Part shown: positions 50,837-60,605 of the stretch, one piece after another
Position numbering within the stretch: position 1 is the stretch's first letter
Layout: every line of letters begins with the position of its first letter
Source of the DNA: Clostridiales bacterium
GTDB lineage: Bacteria; Bacillota; Clostridia; Oscillospirales; Oscillospiraceae
DNA: 64,000 nucleotides
Assembly: GCA_025757645.1 (NCBI GenBank)
Contig: CP107216.1
Coordinates: forward strand, 1,859,501-1,923,500
Reading direction: 5' to 3'
The notes under the pieces: model-generated
What the model was told of the DNA's origin: nothing
The model's input: the letters and a program-made list of their open reading frames with translations, nothing else
The model's database searches: none
Made by a program: the position numbers and the translations under genes

Positions 50837-53800
50837 TTATTTGACCATCTTGCCGTCTGCACCAAAGGTATAGAAGGTGGCGGGCAGCAGGTCGTTGGTT
50901 TTGCTGATCCAATAGCGCTGGTTCGTGATGACCTTGCAGGAGCTGTTCACATAGTAGTAATCGCCGTCGATCTGGATCAGGCCAGCATAGGTCTTGACGC
51001 CGTCCACATAGTAATACAACTCGCCGTCCTCGCTGACGATACCGTTCTTTGCAGGATCGACTGGATCGGGATCCGGCGTCGGAATGGGTGCATCGGTCAT
51101 CTTGCCGTCTGCACCAAAGGTATAGAAGGTGGCGGGCAGCAAATCGTTGGTTTTGCTGATCCAATAGCGCTGGTTGGTAACAACCTTGCAAGAACTGTTC
51201 ACATAGTAATAATCGCCGTCGATCTGAATCAGACCAGCGTAGGTCTTGACACCATTGACATAGTAATACAGCTCGCCATCTTCGCTAACGATGCCATTCT
51301 TCAGCTCGGGATCAGGCTCAGGCGTCGGAATCGGTGCATCCGTCATCTTACCGTCTGCACCAAAGGTATAGAAGGTGGCAGGCAGCAAATCGTTGGTTTT
51401 GCTGATCCAATAGCGCTGGTTGGTAACAACCTTGCAAGAACTGTTCACATAGTAATAATCGCCGTCGATCTGAATCAGACCAGCGTAGGTCTTGACACCA
51501 TTGACATAGTAATACAACTCACCATCTTCATTGACGATGCCGTTCTTCACCCCGGGATCAGGATTGGGATCCGGATCGGGGTCAGGTGTCGGAATGGGTG
51601 CATCGGTCATCTTGCCGTCTGCATCAAAGGTATAGAAGGTTGCGGGCAGCAGATCATTGGTCTTGCTGATCCAGTAGCGCTGGTTGGTAACAACCTTGCA
51701 AGAGCTGTTCACATAGTAATAATCGCCGTCAATCTGAATCAGACCAGCGTAGGTCTTGACACCATTGACATAGTAATACAGCTCGCCGTCCTCGCTGACG
51801 ATGCCGTTCTTCACCTCGGGATCAGGATTGGGATTAGGATCGGGGTCAGGCGTCGGAATGGGTGCATCAGTCATCTTGCCGTCTGCATCGAAGTTATAGA
51901 AGGTTGCGGGCAACAGATCATTGGTCTTGCTAATCCAGTAACGGCAATTTGTTACGACCTTGCAGGAGCTGTTCACATAGTAGTAATCGCCGTCGATCTT
52001 GATCAGGCCCGCGTAGGTCTTGACGCCATTGACATAGTAATACAGCTCGCCATCCTCGTTGACGATGCCGTTCTTCACCCCGGGATCAGGATTGGGATTC
52101 GGGTCAGGATCCGGCGTCGGAATCGGTGCATCCGTCATCTTACCGTCTGCATCGAAGTTATAGAAGGTGGCAGGAAGCAGATCATTGGTCTTAGATACCC
52201 AGTAACGCTGACTCGTGACTACTTTGCAGGAACTGTTCACGTAATAGTAGTCACCGTCAATTTGAATCAGACCGGCATAGTTCCTGACACCATTCACGTA
52301 GTAATAGAGCGTACCGTCTTCGTTGACAATGCCGTTTTTGCTCGGATCCGGATTATCAATAATCATCCTGCCGTTTTCGTCAAAATCGTAGAACGCCTGT
52401 GCAAGACCAGTGTCATTCGGGAAGGATACCCAGTGACGGGTGTTCTTAACAGCGGTATAATTGCCACTTCCAAAATAGTAGTAGTATCCATCTTCCGCTA
52501 AATACAGGCCAAAGCAGACCATTCCGTCGATGGTGTAGTACGTATTTCCGTTAAGATAGAAGAGGCCTGTGTGCTGATATACGCCGTGGCAAATCCCATC
52601 TTCGCCAAAGTCATACCAGTAGATATGATCATCGTGATTGTAGCTTTCTTTCACATATCTAAGCCCTGTATAACGATAGCCCTGCGGGTCGAAATAGTAC
52701 TTTTCGCCTTCAACCGTATACCATTTTCCCTGTACGAATGTCGGCCCATAATAATACTTGGTTCCTTGATCGGTTGTCAGCCATTCTCCCTTCAACAGCT
52801 TTCCGTTATCAAACGTGTACGTCACATTCTCGAAGAATGCTCTACTCGGGCCATTCAGTCCTTTGAATGTCTCTTTATCAAAGTAATAATAGCTGTTCTC
52901 ACCATCTGCATCCGTCAGGTTCCACCAGCCAGACTTGGCCACACCGTTGATGGCGTAATACCGTGCGCCGTCAAGTTCGAACAGGCCTGTGACCTTACCC
53001 TCGCAAGCACCGGTCGTCTCATTGAACTGGTAGAAATACTCGTTGCTTTCATCGTTGAGACCAGGGACCTTGTGAACGCCCTTCACAGCGACGTTATCCA
53101 CAAAGTAGTAGGTTGCGCCGTTGATCTGCTTCCAGCCGGACCAGACTGTGCCATCCAGAATGAACTTATCCGTAAATTTCTGATACGATTCGCAGTAAAA
53201 ATGGCCGCCCTTGGGATGTGTGACATTTTCCGGCTCCTCATAGGGATAAATACCATATTGCTCTTGGAAAGAGGTCTGCTTGGCCATGCTGTAGAGCGCG
53301 TTTGCGCCAAGATAGATATCATAGCCGATCGAACCAGCGTTCGTAATTGTCAGCGTCTGATTCGCGCCGTTCTTAGCGGTCATCTTTACACCACTGAGAA
53401 TGCAGATGGGGTTGGCCGTTTCAGGATCAATGGCCTGGCTCTGCTTGATGAAATTGCACTTCACCGTGAGCAGATTATTCTCGTCCATGGATGCGGACGT
53501 CAGACGGAAATAATCATTCGACACCGTCAGGTTGGAAATGTCCACATCGACATTCTGGTCGAACTGGAACTTCACCGTCACCTCAGTCTTCGGGCTGACA
53601 CGCTCTGCCAGCTGGAGCAGCAGATCCCAGGCCGTGATGCCGGAAATATCGCCGCCAGCAACCATGGACAGAAGCGGCTCCAGCTTTTCAGGCATCTTGA
53701 TCGTCATCATATCCAGTCCGAAGACATAGGTGACGTTCATGGGCTGGCTGGGATCGATCACATGATAGCGGTCTGTCTCGCCGTCGCCGCCGGGGAGATA

Positions 53801-56338
53801 TTCCGCGTTGGAGACTTCTCTTGTCCATGCGAAGGTTCTGTCGCCGCCTGTGGCGTTGTCAAAGTCGAAAATCGCCTGATTGGCACTGTACATGGCGACC
53901 TTGATCGTGGCACTGATGGAATAGTCCCGCGTGATCATAGCCGTAATGGTAACGTTGCGCAGACCGGATCCCTCGCTGCCAGTAAAGGCAAAGCCATTGT
54001 TCGCAGCTTCCACAGTACCTGCTGCGCTGTTGCTCAGTTCAAATGTGATATCGCCCGCGCATACAGCGACGGGATTCTCATTATAGGTTGCGATCAGGGG
54101 AAGGCGCACCGAATCCCCGTAGATGGCGTTGATGCTTGTCTTGGAAAATTTCAGTCCATTCGGCTCGACCACGGTAAGCGTCTTGCTGCCGATCACCGTG
54201 TCACCGGACAGGAGCTGAATTTCCACGCTGCCTTTCTTGACGGCGGTGAAAACACCATCTTCAGAGACGGTACCGATGGTTTCATCTGCGGACTTCCATG
54301 TAAGATTGGCAGGGAGTTCCGCAGCGCTGCCGGACACACTGACACCGGAAGCAACCAGACGAACCGCGGCGCCGCTCGTCAAGTAATCGTAAGCAGAGGT
54401 GATCAGGGCATGATCAAACTCCGTAGAGACAGGGGCCGTGGAGACCACCATCAGAGAGGAACTAACGGAACGCTCATAACCATCCGAAGGACGGTTCACA
54501 ACCGTGAGCGTATTGCTGCCTTCCTGCTTCGCTACGAAGGTAGTGGAACCGCCGCCATCCAGATTGATTGCGGTCACACAGCCTGCGTCCAGCATGATCT
54601 GTGCCAGTTCTTCAGCAGTGCCGCCAGCGGAGAAGGGTTCCTGACGGCCGTCCAGCACCATCATGACGACCTTGCCCTCAGCAGTGATACCCACACAAGT
54701 GCGGGAATGACGGCTGTTATAATAGTCCGCCGCACTGGTCACGACAGGCTTCCCATCCTTGACCAGATAAACGCTGCCACCGACAGCCTCCTGGATCTGA
54801 TCCTGATAAGCTGCGTAATCGCTGGGCCCGCCGATCATGGCAGTCCCGTCTTTCAGGATCGCAAAGAAGTTTTTGGAGGTGCCGCCATGATACTCGACAC
54901 CATCCATAACCAGAGCGCCGCTGGGGGCACCGGTGGTCATGTTGTAGAAGTCAGCGTTGACACCGACCACTGCATTGTAGTGCTCGACGTAGTTTGCCGC
55001 ATCGGACGGATCGGAATGCCGCTTCTGAGCCGCCGCCATCTGATCGGACACGCGGGACATTGCCCAGCCCTGGCTCGGATCGTTGTCGTGATAATTGGCG
55101 TGGATGCTCACATCCTCCCGGGCGATATCCGCCGTGGCAATGTAGTAGACGATCTGCTTGTCGTCCTTGGTCAGTGCATAGTTGATCGTCTGCGTCACAC
55201 CGGGCGCGACCGTCGTCGTGTCCGAAGAAAACACAGAATAGTAGGCATTATCCGGCTTCGGCTCGGGCTTAGGATCCGGATCGACCGGGTCGGGATCAAC
55301 GGGATCCGTGCCGTTGGGATCGCCAGCCAGATCAAACAGATAATCCGCAAATGCATAGCAGCAGGCCTTGCGCAGCGTCTCGCAATTGGGCAGATCTGTC
55401 AGCGAGTACGAGCTCTCCAGCGCACCGATCAGGGTATTCCCGGTATAGGTGCTCAGAACCTTGCTCCGGATACCGTCTTTGGTGACCATGCCGCCCAGAC
55501 GGTTGGTCAGGAAGTAGGAAGCGCGGCTTGCGTCTGTAAGCCCTGCGGTAAAGTAGTTCTCAATGATCGTGCTCAACGCCACACCGCCGCGGTTCATCTC
55601 CGTTGTGAGATAGAACGCATCCATGTCGCCATAGAGGTCCGTATCAGTGAAGGAGTGACCCACACTGTTGAGTGTGCCGTAATCTACACCGAGGTATTTT
55701 GTACGAATGTTGGCAGCCAGAATGTCAACGTCCGTCTCCGTGGTATCCACCTTATCGGGGATGTCCACATTTTCGGCGCAGAACATCAGGTCCGCGATGT
55801 CACCGGCCCAGCTGCCCATATCGGCACGTGCCTGCACAACAGCCGCAGTCATCCCCTGCGCCTTGGCATAGTTGGCCACATCCATTGCGCCAAACACATG
55901 GCCAAGGTCAACTTTATTGCCATTGGGCAATGTGAAGTTGCCCAAGTTCTTCAGTGCAGAAGCCGAGGTATTGTTCGCGGTATCCTGCTCGGAAACATAG
56001 GCGGTAAAGGCAGTATTCTCCTTGCCGCAGACCATTTCCCAAGTGCCGGAGGTGTACCGCTCCACGCCTGTACGGATATAGTTGATGATCAGCGCATTGG
56101 CATCCTCACCGGCATTTTCTTCCGCATAGGTCTGGGCATAGCCTTCCAGAACCTTGAAACAGGAAAGGAATGTTGCATAGTCTGAAATCATCGTAGTTGC
56201 AGCTGCGTTCCCCCCGGAAGCAGCAGAGCCTTCATCGTTTGAGCCCGCCGCGAAGACGCTGACCGGCAGCATAGCTGTCAGCAGCATCACAAGAACAAGG
56301 CACAAAGACAAATGTCGTTTCACCAGTCTACTTGTCAT
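50837..56338 (-). CDS. 1833-residue secreted phosphodiester-glycosidase (NAGPA-domain) surface protein with wall-binding repeats
   Basis: Signal peptide 1-31. Residues about 50-340 form a domain I cannot name (motifs LGHVFGAMD and MGSWAGDIADLM), followed by a DP/KP-rich linker. About 370-640 is a NAGPA/DUF2233 phosphodiester glycosidase: GVNADFYNMTTGAPSGALV, ILKDGTAMIGG, CVGITAEGKVVMMVLDG and INLDGGGSTTFVA. Two Big-type domains (about 640-800) and a cohesin-like domain (about 870-1080) follow. From about 1100 come aromatic YYY-type repeats, ending in six near-identical 82-88-residue units separated by PTPDPDP linkers. No LPxTG. The enzyme should cleave sugar-1-phosphodiesters outside the cell, perhaps its own capsule or wall teichoic-type polymer. 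Confidence 0.87.
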   Translation of the reverse strand: MTSRLVKRHLSLCLVLVMLLTAMLPVSVFAAGSNDEGSAASGGNAAATTMISDYATFLSCFKVLEGYAQTYAEENAGEDANALIINYIRTGVERYTSGTWEMVCGKENTAFTAYVSEQDTANNTSASALKNLGNFTLPNGNKVDLGHVFGAMDVANYAKAQGMTAAVVQARADMGSWAGDIADLMFCAENVDIPDKVDTTETDVDILAANIRTKYLGVDYGTLNSVGHSFTDTDLYGDMDAFYLTTEMNRGGVALSTIIENYFTAGLTDASRASYFLTNRLGGMVTKDGIRSKVLSTYTGNTLIGALESSYSLTDLPNCETLRKACCYAFADYLFDLAGDPNGTDPVDPDPVDPDPKPEPKPDNAYYSVFSSDTTTVAPGVTQTINYALTKDDKQIVYYIATADIAREDVSIHANYHDNDPSQGWAMSRVSDQMAAAQKRHSDPSDAANYVEHYNAVVGVNADFYNMTTGAPSGALVMDGVEYHGGTSKNFFAILKDGTAMIGGPSDYAAYQDQIQEAVGGSVYLVKDGKPVVTSAADYYNSRHSRTCVGITAEGKVVMMVLDGRQEPFSAGGTAEELAQIMLDAGCVTAINLDGGGSTTFVAKQEGSNTLTVVNRPSDGYERSVSSSLMVVSTAPVSTEFDHALITSAYDYLTSGAAVRLVASGVSVSGSAAELPANLTWKSADETIGTVSEDGVFTAVKKGSVEIQLLSGDTVIGSKTLTVVEPNGLKFSKTSINAIYGDSVRLPLIATYNENPVAVCAGDITFELSNSAAGTVEAANNGFAFTGSEGSGLRNVTITAMITRDYSISATIKVAMYSANQAIFDFDNATGGDRTFAWTREVSNAEYLPGGDGETDRYHVIDPSQPMNVTYVFGLDMMTIKMPEKLEPLLSMVAGGDISGITAWDLLLQLAERVSPKTEVTVKFQFDQNVDVDISNLTVSNDYFRLTSASMDENNLLTVKCNFIKQSQAIDPETANPICILSGVKMTAKNGANQTLTITNAGSIGYDIYLGANALYSMAKQTSFQEQYGIYPYEEPENVTHPKGGHFYCESYQKFTDKFILDGTVWSGWKQINGATYYFVDNVAVKGVHKVPGLNDESNEYFYQFNETTGACEGKVTGLFELDGARYYAINGVAKSGWWNLTDADGENSYYYFDKETFKGLNGPSRAFFENVTYTFDNGKLLKGEWLTTDQGTKYYYGPTFVQGKWYTVEGEKYYFDPQGYRYTGLRYVKESYNHDDHIYWYDFGEDGICHGVYQHTGLFYLNGNTYYTIDGMVCFGLYLAEDGYYYYFGSGNYTAVKNTRHWVSFPNDTGLAQAFYDFDENGRMIIDNPDPSKNGIVNEDGTLYYYVNGVRNYAGLIQIDGDYYYVNSSCKVVTSQRYWVSKTNDLLPATFYNFDADGKMTDAPIPTPDPDPNPNPDPGVKNGIVNEDGELYYYVNGVKTYAGLIKIDGDYYYVNSSCKVVTNCRYWISKTNDLLPATFYNFDADGKMTDAPIPTPDPDPNPNPDPEVKNGIVSEDGELYYYVNGVKTYAGLIQIDGDYYYVNSSCKVVTNQRYWISKTNDLLPATFYTFDADGKMTDAPIPTPDPDPDPNPDPGVKNGIVNEDGELYYYVNGVKTYAGLIQIDGDYYYVNSSCKVVTNQRYWISKTNDLLPATFYTFGADGKMTDAPIPTPEPDPELKNGIVSEDGELYYYVNGVKTYAGLIQIDGDYYYVNSSCKVVTNQRYWISKTNDLLPATFYTFGADGKMTDAPIPTPDPDPVDPAKNGIVSEDGELYYYVDGVKTYAGLIQIDGDYYYVNSSCKVITNQRYWISKTNDLLPATFYTFGADGKMVK
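50840..52360 (-). repeat. Six tandem near-identical repeats (246-264 bp) in the surface protein gene
   Basis: The marker GTCTTGAC recurs at 50991, 51243, 51489, 51753 and 52017 with a diverged copy at 52281, giving periods of 252, 246, 264, 264 and 264 bases. Differences in length come from the DP/NP linker. High DNA identity makes the repeat number prone to change. Confidence 0.9.
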
Positions 56339-56366
56339 AACAGTTCTCCTCCTATTGTAATTACAT

Positions 56367-56825
56367 TCAGCTTAAATGATCGATCAGATAATTTAAGTCC
56401 TCTTGCATTGCGTAGAAGCGGGTCTGCTCTGTCTCTTCCAAGCCAGAATCGGCAGGCAGTTCCTCAACATGTAGATAAACATTTCGCTGGGTTCCCGTGT
56501 CGTCCGTCAGGCTGCCGACAACCTCACTGCTGTCATCACCAATTAAAACCTTGAACAATTCATAGGTTTCTTCTCCGCTCTTGGTTTCAAAGGTAACCGC
56601 AATCGTGTTGCCGTTCTGCTCCTGGCGAATGGTAACATACTCCTGCCAACGATCCGGATAATGCAGATCACCGTAGTCCGTATGAACGACTACATCTTCT
56701 GGAATCGTATTTGCAGAAACATTATCATTCTGTTCTTCTTGCACTTTGTCATTGCCGCACCCGGCCAACAGGCCACACACGAATATGACGCACAAAAATA
56801 CTGATATCCATTTTCGATATGTCAT
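56367..56825 (-). CDS. Putative lipoprotein of unknown function
   Basis: A 152-residue protein with a lipoprotein signal peptide: MTYRKWISVFLCVIFVCGLLAGC, lipobox LLAGC with the lipidated cysteine at 23. The mature part is acidic (DKVQEEQNDNVSA) and then a small alpha/beta domain (DLHYPDRWQEYVTIRQEQNG, YELFKVLIGDDSSEVVG). ATG 56825 follows AAAGGA by eight bases; ATG 56888 would overlap the upstream glycosyltransferase and hide the signal peptide. It precedes the giant NAGPA protein by 28 bases. It could be a membrane partner of that protein or a substrate of the Lgt-like enzyme. Confidence 0.75.
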   Translation of the reverse strand: MTYRKWISVFLCVIFVCGLLAGCGNDKVQEEQNDNVSANTIPEDVVVHTDYGDLHYPDRWQEYVTIRQEQNGNTIAVTFETKSGEETYELFKVLIGDDSSEVVGSLTDDTGTQRNVYLHVEELPADSGLEETEQTRFYAMQEDLNYLIDHLS

Positions 56826-56869
56826 CCCTGCATTCCTTTGGCGTATTCGGATTTTGTTTTGTTTGCTTG

Positions 56870-58198
56870 TCACTTTGTCGTCTTGCATTCCTTGACCTCC
56901 GCAGTTTTATAATTACTAATTGCTTCCACGAAAATATCTCTTAGACATTCTTCATTAACTTCAGCGCTATGAAACTGTTCGGCCAATGATTGTGCGCATA
57001 GTGTATAATGACTGTACTCATTGGCTTCTTCGCATAAATGCCGTATTGCATTAGGAAGTTCTTCTGCTTTTTCGAGTATGTATGCAGCACGATAACGTCT
57101 CAAATAATCAATTGCTGCAATTTCAGATGGCCCATACGCAAGAATGCATGCTCCGCTTCGTAGGCTTTCTGCAATTTTTGTAGAAAGGGAATACTTAGTA
57201 CGACAAATTGATTTGTTATCAAAGGCTTCAGTAAAGATAATAAACTTACTTGTCCCTAAGAGCCGCTCAACCTCTCGCTCAGAAATACATCCGCAATAAG
57301 TCAATCCATTTCCCTTGTTGATTTGTTGAAGAATTGTGGAATTCCGCTCACCGGAGTATACATTGATTGTCTCAAATCCAGTTATTGCGGCTGCCCTGAG
57401 CGCACGCCCCAGTTCAGTCAGCGGTACAATGCGATTGATTCCCAAATTCCCAACATAAACAACACCCGACCGGAAATCAGCAGGCAGCGAGTAATGGTTA
57501 ATTGCACTTGAGATTCGGATCGTTTTTGTTGGAACTTGAAACAAGCGTGCATAATCTCTTTGCATCATGTCACTGATCGTAACAATAGTCCCGCCCCGAT
57601 GAATGACCTTTCGGGCCAGCTTCACCAGCTGTTGGCATTGTATTCGACGAAAAAAAGGTCCATGATTCAGCGGCTCAATATAGAAATCATCTGCGCACCA
57701 CATCACAATCGGAATGTGCAGGAAATCCGACAGCCAGATGGCGATACGATAGGGAAACGCATAGTCTCCGGCCGCTAAAAATATGACATTAGGGGCAAAT
57801 GCCTGCACCCACTCCAAAAGCGCCTTGGTTTTCCATTTGCCGAATCTCCACATTGTGTCCCGCAAAAAATAGATGAATGATGTACGCCGTCTGGAAAACT
57901 GATATACCTTCGCCAGCCAGCCTGTGTCGGTTCTGCTCTGCACCGCCGATTCATCAATGTCTGATGCATCAAAGACCCTGAACTCTGTTTTTCGTGTAAA
58001 CAGCGAATGCAGAATATTGCTGTCCGTCATTCTGAAATAGTGCAGACAGCATCTTCGAGTCGGAATCTCCTGATGGAAGTACAATTGTGCGAGATTATCT
58101 GGGGGGATTCCAGCCAACATATGCATCATTGTTTTCCCCATGTTTCCAGAAGAACTGAAAACATTGTGACTAACAACAAGTACTCGCGGTTCTACCAT
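56870..58198 (-). CDS. GT-B-type capsular glycosyltransferase
   Basis: A 442-residue protein. VLVVSHNVFSSSGNMGKTMMHML is the acceptor-domain start; VIFLAAGDYAFPYRIAIWLSDFL and VMWCADDFY lie mid-protein; the donor-side part has GVVYVGNLGINRIVPL and FIIFTEAFDNKSICRTKYSLSTKIAESLRSGACILAYGPSE. It lacks a canonical E-x7-E but has the GT4-like closing block. ATG 58198 follows GAGGAG. It sits between licD and the lipoprotein gene and probably adds one sugar of the repeat unit. Confidence 0.8.
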   Translation of the reverse strand: MVEPRVLVVSHNVFSSSGNMGKTMMHMLAGIPPDNLAQLYFHQEIPTRRCCLHYFRMTDSNILHSLFTRKTEFRVFDASDIDESAVQSRTDTGWLAKVYQFSRRRTSFIYFLRDTMWRFGKWKTKALLEWVQAFAPNVIFLAAGDYAFPYRIAIWLSDFLHIPIVMWCADDFYIEPLNHGPFFRRIQCQQLVKLARKVIHRGGTIVTISDMMQRDYARLFQVPTKTIRISSAINHYSLPADFRSGVVYVGNLGINRIVPLTELGRALRAAAITGFETINVYSGERNSTILQQINKGNGLTYCGCISEREVERLLGTSKFIIFTEAFDNKSICRTKYSLSTKIAESLRSGACILAYGPSEIAAIDYLRRYRAAYILEKAEELPNAIRHLCEEANEYSHYTLCAQSLAEQFHSAEVNEECLRDIFVEAISNYKTAEVKECKTTK

Positions 58199-58229
58199 AT
58201 TATCTCCTCGAAAATATCCGGAATCGCAT

Positions 58230-59102
58230 TTATCGAATGCTTCTTGTAAGAACGTCGAACTGCATATTATGAAGTTCCGACAGATGCGCTTCATACGGGT
58301 GCTCCAGATCCAGAATGGCGACATGCTCTTTGCACTTTCTGTCCTCCGGATTTGGGAGCGCGTGGTAATCGCCGTACAGCTTCGTCAGCAGCTCGTCATA
58401 ATAGGCAGATACCGGAAATACTCCATCCTCGAACTGCATCTCAACGGACTGCTCAATCCATGCCCGCGGGAATATATTTTTCTCGTATTTGCTCCCTGCG
58501 CCAAAAAATGTATGGACTAACTGCGATTTCTGATCTTTTTTTCGTATACAAATTGCCTTGAGCCCTTTGAGCGGGAACATGCGGCATACCTGCATGAATA
58601 GCTTCTTAATCACGCTATTGGTTTCATACCCACGAGCATATAGGCTTTTTGCAATAATGATTTTTGATACACAAAACTGTATCTTCCGCATCAAAGTGCA
58701 ATCAGAGAGGTTATCGCACGGGAAGATATCGACATACACGCCTTGGTGCGTCTTCAAATCCTTTGGATAATACTTCTCTATGCAGGTCGTATTGTTTCGC
58801 CGCAATTTGGAGTAGGGCATTGGCCAATGAGCGCTGTGTTCCTGCTGGGCAAAATATAAAGTCTCGTCAAAATCTTTGGCCGCTTCCTTGAAAAAACGCT
58901 CATACTCACTGCGAGACATTATAATATCCACATCATCATCCCATGGAATGAAGCCGTGATGTCTGACTGCTCCTAATGCCGTGCCTGCAAAAAGCTGATA
59001 TGATATTCGGCGCCTTTTGCAGACGATATCAATATCTTTCAGCATTTCAAGCAGAAGTGTCTGATGAGCCGTCATTCCCGTATGTTGTTCCAGTACTCTC
59101 AT
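58230..59102 (-). CDS. licD: LicD-family phosphotransferase (phosphocholine-type polymer decoration)
   Basis: A 290-residue nucleotidyltransferase-fold protein. The LicD signature is complete: CKRRRISYQLFAGTALGAVRHHGFIPWDDDVDI (about 28-60), followed by YSKLRRNNTTCIE and GVYVDIFPCDNL. LicD enzymes transfer phosphocholine or related phospho-groups to cell-surface sugars. AAGGG precedes the ATG. Downstream in the operon lie two giant proteins with choline-binding-like aromatic repeats, so enzyme and binders may be a matched set. Confidence 0.92.
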   Translation of the reverse strand: MRVLEQHTGMTAHQTLLLEMLKDIDIVCKRRRISYQLFAGTALGAVRHHGFIPWDDDVDIIMSRSEYERFFKEAAKDFDETLYFAQQEHSAHWPMPYSKLRRNNTTCIEKYYPKDLKTHQGVYVDIFPCDNLSDCTLMRKIQFCVSKIIIAKSLYARGYETNSVIKKLFMQVCRMFPLKGLKAICIRKKDQKSQLVHTFFGAGSKYEKNIFPRAWIEQSVEMQFEDGVFPVSAYYDELLTKLYGDYHALPNPEDRKCKEHVAILDLEHPYEAHLSELHNMQFDVLTRSIR

Positions 59103-59112
59103 ATGTGCACCC

Positions 59113-59946
59113 TTAGCTACGCAGAAAAGTCATATACATATACTTGCGCAGCCAGTTCGGTGACAGCGCAGAACTACTTCGGATAATGCAACTCTCAGCA
59201 TACTGCCAAGCATTTATGAATCCTTGCTTCCACATGAAACGGAACAATTCTATTTGCGTTTTTGCGTAGTGCCACCCTGACCGGCGCTTGTACATATCTA
59301 CTGTGGCTCTTACGAAAATGAGCGGCTCTTGAATATTGTATCCTTCATAGCCGACCATCAGCATTCGAATCCACAGATAATAGTCCTCCAGCCGGTAAAA
59401 GTGCTGATACGAACCTGCCGCCTCAACCGCCGATTTTTTGTACATTACGCATGCATGATTAAATGGGTTCCTTCTTTTAGCAAATTCTCTGATCGCTTCA
59501 TTTCCTTCTGGCAGCATTCGCCTGCGATCCGCATCTTCTGGTGTTTCCGAAAACTCCAATATTGTGCCAGAACAGATGCTCACTTCCGGATGTTCGTTAA
59601 AAACTGCAACCTGCTTTTCACATCTGTCAAGGCACGCAATATCATCACTGTCCATACGCGCAACCAGTTCATTCCTGCAGTGCCTTATCCCTTCATTCAA
59701 GGCATTTCCCAAGCCCATGTTTTTCTCAAGCCGCACGACCGTTAAGGTCTCGCCCATCTGACGCTGCTTTTCAGCAATCACACCGTCCAATTCCGGGGTC
59801 AGTGGTCCATCACATACCAAAACGAAATCACTGGTCGGCAGGCTTTGAGTCTGCATGCTTTCAATTGCAAGTCTCAGCCATGTCGGATTTTCCTTGCTAT
59901 AGACTGACATAAGGACGGAATATGCTCCATATTGCTCTGCGCTCAT
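59113..59946 (-). CDS. GT2-family glycosyltransferase
   Basis: A 277-residue GT-A enzyme. YSVLMSVYSKENPTWLRLAIESM is the nucleotide-binding start, FVLVCDGPLT and VVRLEKNMGLGNALNEGI follow, and the metal-binding DxD is in ARMDSDDIACLDR (about 97-99). NPFNHACVMYKK and YRLEDYYLWIRML are the acceptor-site blocks seen in WcaA-like capsule transferases. AAAGGGG precedes the ATG. It follows cpsB by 22 bases. Confidence 0.9.
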   Translation of the reverse strand: MSAEQYGAYSVLMSVYSKENPTWLRLAIESMQTQSLPTSDFVLVCDGPLTPELDGVIAEKQRQMGETLTVVRLEKNMGLGNALNEGIRHCRNELVARMDSDDIACLDRCEKQVAVFNEHPEVSICSGTILEFSETPEDADRRRMLPEGNEAIREFAKRRNPFNHACVMYKKSAVEAAGSYQHFYRLEDYYLWIRMLMVGYEGYNIQEPLIFVRATVDMYKRRSGWHYAKTQIELFRFMWKQGFINAWQYAESCIIRSSSALSPNWLRKYMYMTFLRS

Positions 59947-59968
59947 AAAGCGCCCCTTTCTGCTCCAA

Positions 59969-60604
59969 TTATTTGCCTAGAAGTCTTCGGCATTTAGTCC
60001 AATCTTCGTACCGATCCCCCAGCATATGGATATCGCTTCCGAGGTACTTTACATATCCATTTTCAATCCATTCAAGATACCGTTTACGTTTCAGCGGCTT
60101 TGTCAGGCATTCTGCATTGAGCTGGAGCGGCACGCTCTCACAAATCAGTTTTTCAATATTCTCTGCAGGATACCGCTCTGCGTGAGCAAGGACAATTTGA
60201 ATATCCGCCAGGTCACACAGAAGATACAGCGTGTCCCAGATCGACTCCGGCCACGCATAAAACGGCATTTCCAACAAGAGCTCGTTTGTACCCTCACGGC
60301 ACAGGCGGTTCAGGCCGTCCATCCGTTCCATGCCATCGCAGATCAGCACCTCTGCGCCGAGCTGAATCAGCGGAGCGTTTTCAGGCAGCTCACGGAGCAG
60401 CAGCCCTGCAGTTTTCTTCCTACGGCGCAGGAAGGATTCGACGGACTCCTTGTGCGGGTAAAAATGCGGCGTTGCACAGATCGTTTTCACGCCAGCAGAA
60501 GCTGCCATCTCCACCTGTTTCAACGAGGTCGCAAGGCCATCGCTCCCATGGTCGCAGCCGGGAAGAATATGGGCATGGTAGTCAAGCGACAAGTCGAGCT
60601 TCAT
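59969..60604 (-). CDS. cpsB: CpsB/CapC-type PHP-fold tyrosine-protein phosphatase
   Basis: A 211-residue metal-dependent phosphatase that removes phosphate from the CpsD tyrosine tail. LDYHAHILPGCDHGSDG (about 7-23) has the two metal histidines, TICATPHFYPHKESVE is the second metal block, GAEVLICDGM and LAHAERYPA the next, and LGSDIHM the last. The usual PGVDDGS reads PGCDHGS here, and the protein is about 40 residues shorter than typical. ATG 60604 begins one base after the cpsD stop. A remnant of a different CpsB lies at 37003-37098. Confidence 0.88.
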   Translation of the reverse strand: MKLDLSLDYHAHILPGCDHGSDGLATSLKQVEMAASAGVKTICATPHFYPHKESVESFLRRRKKTAGLLLRELPENAPLIQLGAEVLICDGMERMDGLNRLCREGTNELLLEMPFYAWPESIWDTLYLLCDLADIQIVLAHAERYPAENIEKLICESVPLQLNAECLTKPLKRKRYLEWIENGYVKYLGSDIHMLGDRYEDWTKCRRLLGK

Positions 60605-60605
60605 A

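Noticed and set aside
50840..52360. Regularly spaced repeats resembling a CRISPR-like array
   Set aside because: Units are 246-264 bases and encode the tail of the surface protein in frame; not spacer/repeat architecture.
52571..56185. 1204-codon plus-strand open frame opposite the NAGPA protein
   Set aside because: Antisense to a protein with signal peptide and recognised domains; no ribosome binding site.
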